In this document: positions 5,295-7,543 of the stretch, piece by piece
How the letters are laid out: every line of letters begins with the position of its first letter
How positions within the stretch are numbered: position 1 is the stretch's first letter
Origin: an uncultured candidate division Zixibacteria bacterium
Lineage (GTDB): Bacteria; Zixibacteria; MSB-5A5; GN15; FEB-12
Assembly: GCA_913009765.1 (NCBI GenBank)
Contig: CAJVYT010000203.1
Location: 1 to 7,543 of the forward strand
DNA: 7,543 nt
Direction: 5' to 3'
Program-made: the position numbers and the translations under genes
The notes under the pieces: model-generated
What the model saw: the letters and a program-made list of their open reading frames with translations, nothing else
Databases searched by the model: none
Told to the model about the DNA's origin: nothing

Positions 5295-6869
5295 ATGAAT
5301 GAAAGAATACTCATAATCAGATTTGGGTCGCTTGGCGATATTATTTTAACTTCTTCTGCTGTGTTAAATATAAGATGTAATTTTCCTGATTCTTCAATTA
5401 TATATCTCACAAAAGAAAAATACCGTTCAGTAGTTGAAATGATTGACGGTGTTGATGAAATTGTAACTATTGGAAACTCTATTTCGACTCCGGCTTATTT
5501 TAAGTTTTTACTCAAGATAGATTCACAGTATGATTTCATCTTTGATTTGCATGGGAATTTTCGGTCTTGGATGGCACGTAAAATTCTTACAGCCAATCAA
5601 ACGGTGATATATCCAAAGCGACGGATTGAAAGAGCTTTGCTTGTCAAAAATAAAGAAATACCTGCAAGCTATCCGCATACGATAGATTTATATAATCAAA
5701 CTCTTTTAGAGCTTGAAAAAATAGCTTATCAACATCGACCTGTTATTAAAACAAAATCAATAAATGATAAAAATACCGAGAAGTTTTTTAAACATCATAA
5801 GCAAGTTATTGTTTTTGCACCGGGGGCATCGTATCAGACAAAACAATATCCACCTGAAAAATTTGCCGATGCGGCAGTTCAACTGCATAAGCAAAACGGT
5901 TCAGCAATTATCTGGGCTGAGGCTAATTCTGAGGACTATGTCCCGCAGTTTCTCAGTGAAATTTCCGAGTCATCTTTCTTACTTTTAACAAATTTACCGA
6001 TACAAGAGTTAGCATCTGTGATTGAAAATGCACAGTTAACAATCGCCAATGATTCCGGTATTGCTCATCTGTCATCGGCTGTAAATACACCGGTCATTGC
6101 TTTGTTTGGTCCTACTCATCCGGCATTAGGTTTTGCTCCCAGAGGAATGTTTGACCAAGTTATTCATGTAAAGGAAGAATGTCGTCCATGTTCACTGCAT
6201 GGAAGCAAGTCTTGTTACCGTGACAGTCAATTTTGTTTTGATAGAATTAAACCGGAACGGATTGTTAATTTAGCTAAACATAAATTAGAGCAATCAATGA
6301 TGTCTGAAAAAGCGGTATTTCTTGACCGTGACGGTACAATCATAAAAGATGAAAATTATCTCTCTGACCCAAATGATATTGAAATAATTGACGGTGCTGT
6401 TGAAGCACTAAAAAACTTACAGGAAAATAATTATAAACTGGTTGTTGTATCAAACCAGTCCGGGGTGGCAAGAGGGAAATTTGGAATTGAAGATGTTGAA
6501 AAAGTAAATTTACACTTAAGTGAAATGCTTGCAAAACATAATGTTTTTATTGATGCTTTTTATTATTGTCCACATCATCCAAACGGTACTGTTGCTGAAT
6601 TTTCAGGAGTTTGTCAATGCAGAAAACCTGCCACAGGTATGATAGAAGAAGCGGTTTATCAACTCTCTATTGACCCGAGAAAATCTTTCGTTATTGGAGA
6701 TAAGTTAGCTGATGTGCATTTGGGTAAACTGATGGGGGGGAATTCTATTTTGGTACGAACCGGTTATGGAAAAGAAGAAGAAAAATTTGTTATAGATAGT
6801 CTTTATTATAATAATGTTGCTGTATGTGATAATATAAAAACCGCCGGGGAAATTATTTTAAAAGGATAA
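5295..6869 (+). CDS. Bifunctional heptosyltransferase (GT9) / heptose-bisphosphate phosphatase (GmhB-like HAD-IIIA) fusion
   Basis: Two complete enzymes are joined in one 524-residue frame. Residues 1-334 are a glycosyltransferase family 9 (ADP-heptose:LPS heptosyltransferase) module. They contain ILIIRFGSLGDIILTSSAV with D15 where GT9 enzymes carry the catalytic Asp, FDLHGNFRS, FAPGAS, NDSGIAH at 252-258 and FGPTHP at 271-276. Residues 337-524 are a HAD-IIIA phosphatase of the GmhB type: FLDRDGT with D344 and D346, VVVSNQSGVARG at 383-394, the zinc-binding set CPHH...CQCRKP (C425, H427, C440, C442; K444), and VIGDKLADVHLG. GmhB removes the 7-phosphate of heptose 1,7-bisphosphate in ADP-heptose synthesis, and GT9 then adds heptose to the LPS inner core. 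The junction KLEQS-MMSEKAVF looks like the start of a free GmhB (ATG ATG at 6297-6302), so an internal start is possible. The ATG abuts the uppP stop and lacks a good ribosome-binding site, so expression is likely coupled to uppP. A G7 tract lies at 6734-6740. The exact sugar acceptor is unknown. Confidence 0.93.
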   Translation: MNERILIIRFGSLGDIILTSSAVLNIRCNFPDSSIIYLTKEKYRSVVEMIDGVDEIVTIGNSISTPAYFKFLLKIDSQYDFIFDLHGNFRSWMARKILTANQTVIYPKRRIERALLVKNKEIPASYPHTIDLYNQTLLELEKIAYQHRPVIKTKSINDKNTEKFFKHHKQVIVFAPGASYQTKQYPPEKFADAAVQLHKQNGSAIIWAEANSEDYVPQFLSEISESSFLLLTNLPIQELASVIENAQLTIANDSGIAHLSSAVNTPVIALFGPTHPALGFAPRGMFDQVIHVKEECRPCSLHGSKSCYRDSQFCFDRIKPERIVNLAKHKLEQSMMSEKAVFLDRDGTIIKDENYLSDPNDIEIIDGAVEALKNLQENNYKLVVVSNQSGVARGKFGIEDVEKVNLHLSEMLAKHNVFIDAFYYCPHHPNGTVAEFSGVCQCRKPATGMIEEAVYQLSIDPRKSFVIGDKLADVHLGKLMGGNSILVRTGYGKEEEKFVIDSLYYNNVAVCDNIKTAGEIILKG

Positions 6870-6874
6870 TTAAA

Positions 6875-7414
6875 ATGATTACAGAAGCAGCATTTTACGA
6901 GCAGAGTGAAGATAGTAAGGTTATTTGTCATTTATGTCCGGCAGAGTGCCTGCTTGCATTGGATAAAGTCGGCATTTGTAATTGTCGATTCAATAAAAAT
7001 GGCAAATTGATGACCGACAATTATGCTGAAGTTGTGGCGTTAGCAGTTGACCCTATCGAAAAAAAACCGCTCTACCATTATTATCCCTCACAAAATATTT
7101 TATCAATCGGTGCTAACGGTTGTAATTTTGGCTGTTTGAATTGTCAAAATTGGGAGATTTCACAAGAGAATGTGACAACAAAAACAGTTTTACCTGAGCA
7201 GTTAGTTTCTTTAGCAAAAGAACATAATTCTATTGGGGTGGCATTTACTTATACCGAGCCGTTTATATGGTATGAATATATTTATGAGTCTGCTCAGCTT
7301 CTTAAAAAGAATAATTTGTCAGTTGTATTAGTTTCAAATGGGTATATAAATCAAAAACCGTTAAAAAAACTTCTTCCATTTATAGATGCGATTAATATTG
7401 ATTTAAAATCTATG
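6875..7414 (+). CDS. amrS: AmmeMemoRadiSam-system radical SAM enzyme, C-terminal half missing
   Basis: This is the N-terminal 180 residues of a radical SAM enzyme related to pyruvate formate-lyase activating enzymes. The family is named for its co-occurrence with Memo and AMMECR1 domain proteins, and its reaction has not been established to my knowledge. The N-terminal cysteine motif CHLCPAEC...GICNC (C18, C21, C25, C35, C37) is typical of this subfamily. The radical SAM CX3CX2C motif is CNFGCLNC at C83, C87 and C90, binding a [4Fe-4S] cluster that cleaves S-adenosylmethionine. FTYTEPFIWYEY and VLVSNGYINQKPL continue the barrel. Full-length relatives are about 330-340 residues, so nearly half is lost. 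The apparent ending RSEEHTSELQSH plus stop is translated P7 adapter, not protein. AAAGGA (6861-6866) overlaps the preceding gene's stop region eight bases before the ATG, so it is the last visible gene of the uppP operon. Its presence suggests an anaerobic or oxygen-sensitive lifestyle. The symbol follows current family naming and is less sure than the family. Confidence 0.88.
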
Positions 7415-7480
7415 AGATCGGAAGAGCACACGTCTGAACTCCAGTCACACTGATATATCTCGTATGCCGTCTTCTGCTTG
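7415..7480 (+). other. Illumina TruSeq indexed P7 adapter (contaminant)
   Basis: The sequence begins AGATCGGAAGAGCACACGTC at 7415 and runs through the TruSeq second-adapter stem to 7448. It continues with index ACTGATAT (7449-7456) and ends with the P7 flow-cell tail ATCTCGTATGCCGTC...CTGCTTG (7457-7480). The index corresponds to TruSeq index 25 as I recall it. The biological insert ends at 7414, inside the radical SAM gene. Confidence 0.98.
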
Positions 7481-7543
7481 AAAAAAAAAAAAAAAAAAAA
7501 CATAAATTAATATAAATCATATACAACAAATATGTATAAGCGA
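7481..7543. other. Probable non-biological flank after the P7 adapter
   Basis: An A20 run (7481-7500) follows the exact end of the P7 adapter. Then come 43 bases of AT-rich sequence with no coding potential. Poly-A followed by random calls is the usual result of reading past the physical end of a library molecule. It is not the reverse complement of positions 1-63, so the two flanks are independent noise and not a terminal repeat. Confidence 0.85.

Noticed and set aside
6297..6869. Separate gmhB gene instead of a fusion
   Set aside because: The frame is continuous with the glycosyltransferase with no stop between them, and no good ribosome-binding site precedes ATG 6297. An internal start remains possible.
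1..7543. Terminal repeats, circular plasmid or phage ends
   Set aside because: The two ends carry different adapters, and the flanks do not match each other in either orientation.
7501..7543. Real AT-rich genomic tail
   Set aside because: It follows a full adapter and an A20 run, so it cannot be contiguous with the genome.
1..7543. CRISPR array, insertion sequence, toxin-antitoxin or defence module
   Set aside because: No direct-repeat arrays, transposase motifs or paired small toxin genes are visible. All real genes belong to housekeeping or envelope families.

Overview
The window is a short metagenomic-style contig, not an intact stretch of chromosome. Biological DNA runs only from about 185 to 7414. 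At 127-184 lies a complete Illumina P5/TruSeq Read 1 adapter. At 7415-7480 lies a complete TruSeq indexed P7 adapter with barcode ACTGATAT. Outside these, 1-126 (T-rich) and 7481-7543 (A20 then AT-rich) look like base calls made past the end of library molecules. Both terminal genes are cut by the insert edges, and their apparent last residues are adapter translation.

The organism looks like an AT-rich, Gram-negative (LPS-bearing), probably anaerobic bacterium. The evidence is an MlaE/MlaF/MlaD-type lipid transporter, a small signal-peptide-bearing beta-barrel candidate, a heptosyltransferase joined to a heptose-bisphosphate phosphatase, and an oxygen-sensitive radical SAM enzyme of the AmmeMemoRadiSam group. 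The MlaD C-terminal style and the absence of mlaB and mlaC beside mlaEFD fit FCB-type lineages (Cloacimonadota, Ignavibacteria or Bacteroidota relatives). That placement is inference from gene content only.

Layout: (1) 185-861, minus strand, a 3'-truncated PP-loop ATPase resembling tRNA thiolases. (2) 862-1062, a divergent AT-rich promoter region. (3) 1063-3551, a tight operon of permease (mlaE-like), ATPase (mlaF-like) and MCE protein (mlaD-like), with an ATGA overlap between the first two. (4) 3552-3897, a 346-base gap with several inverted repeats and no convincing gene. (5) 3898-7414, a second operon: small exported barrel-like protein, uppP (undecaprenyl-diphosphate phosphatase), a GT9/HAD-IIIA fusion, and a truncated AmmeMemoRadiSam radical SAM gene, with gaps of 14, 0 and 5 bases.

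Functionally most of the window serves the envelope. MlaEFD-type proteins move lipids between membranes, UppP recycles the undecaprenyl carrier, and the fusion dephosphorylates activated heptose and transfers heptose to LPS core. I see no CRISPR, mobile element, toxin-antitoxin or defence system, and no clear new system. The most notable biological points are the GT9-GmhB fusion with a G7 tract in its 3' part, the unusual start of the mlaE-like gene, and the unexplained structured-looking gap at 3552-3897.
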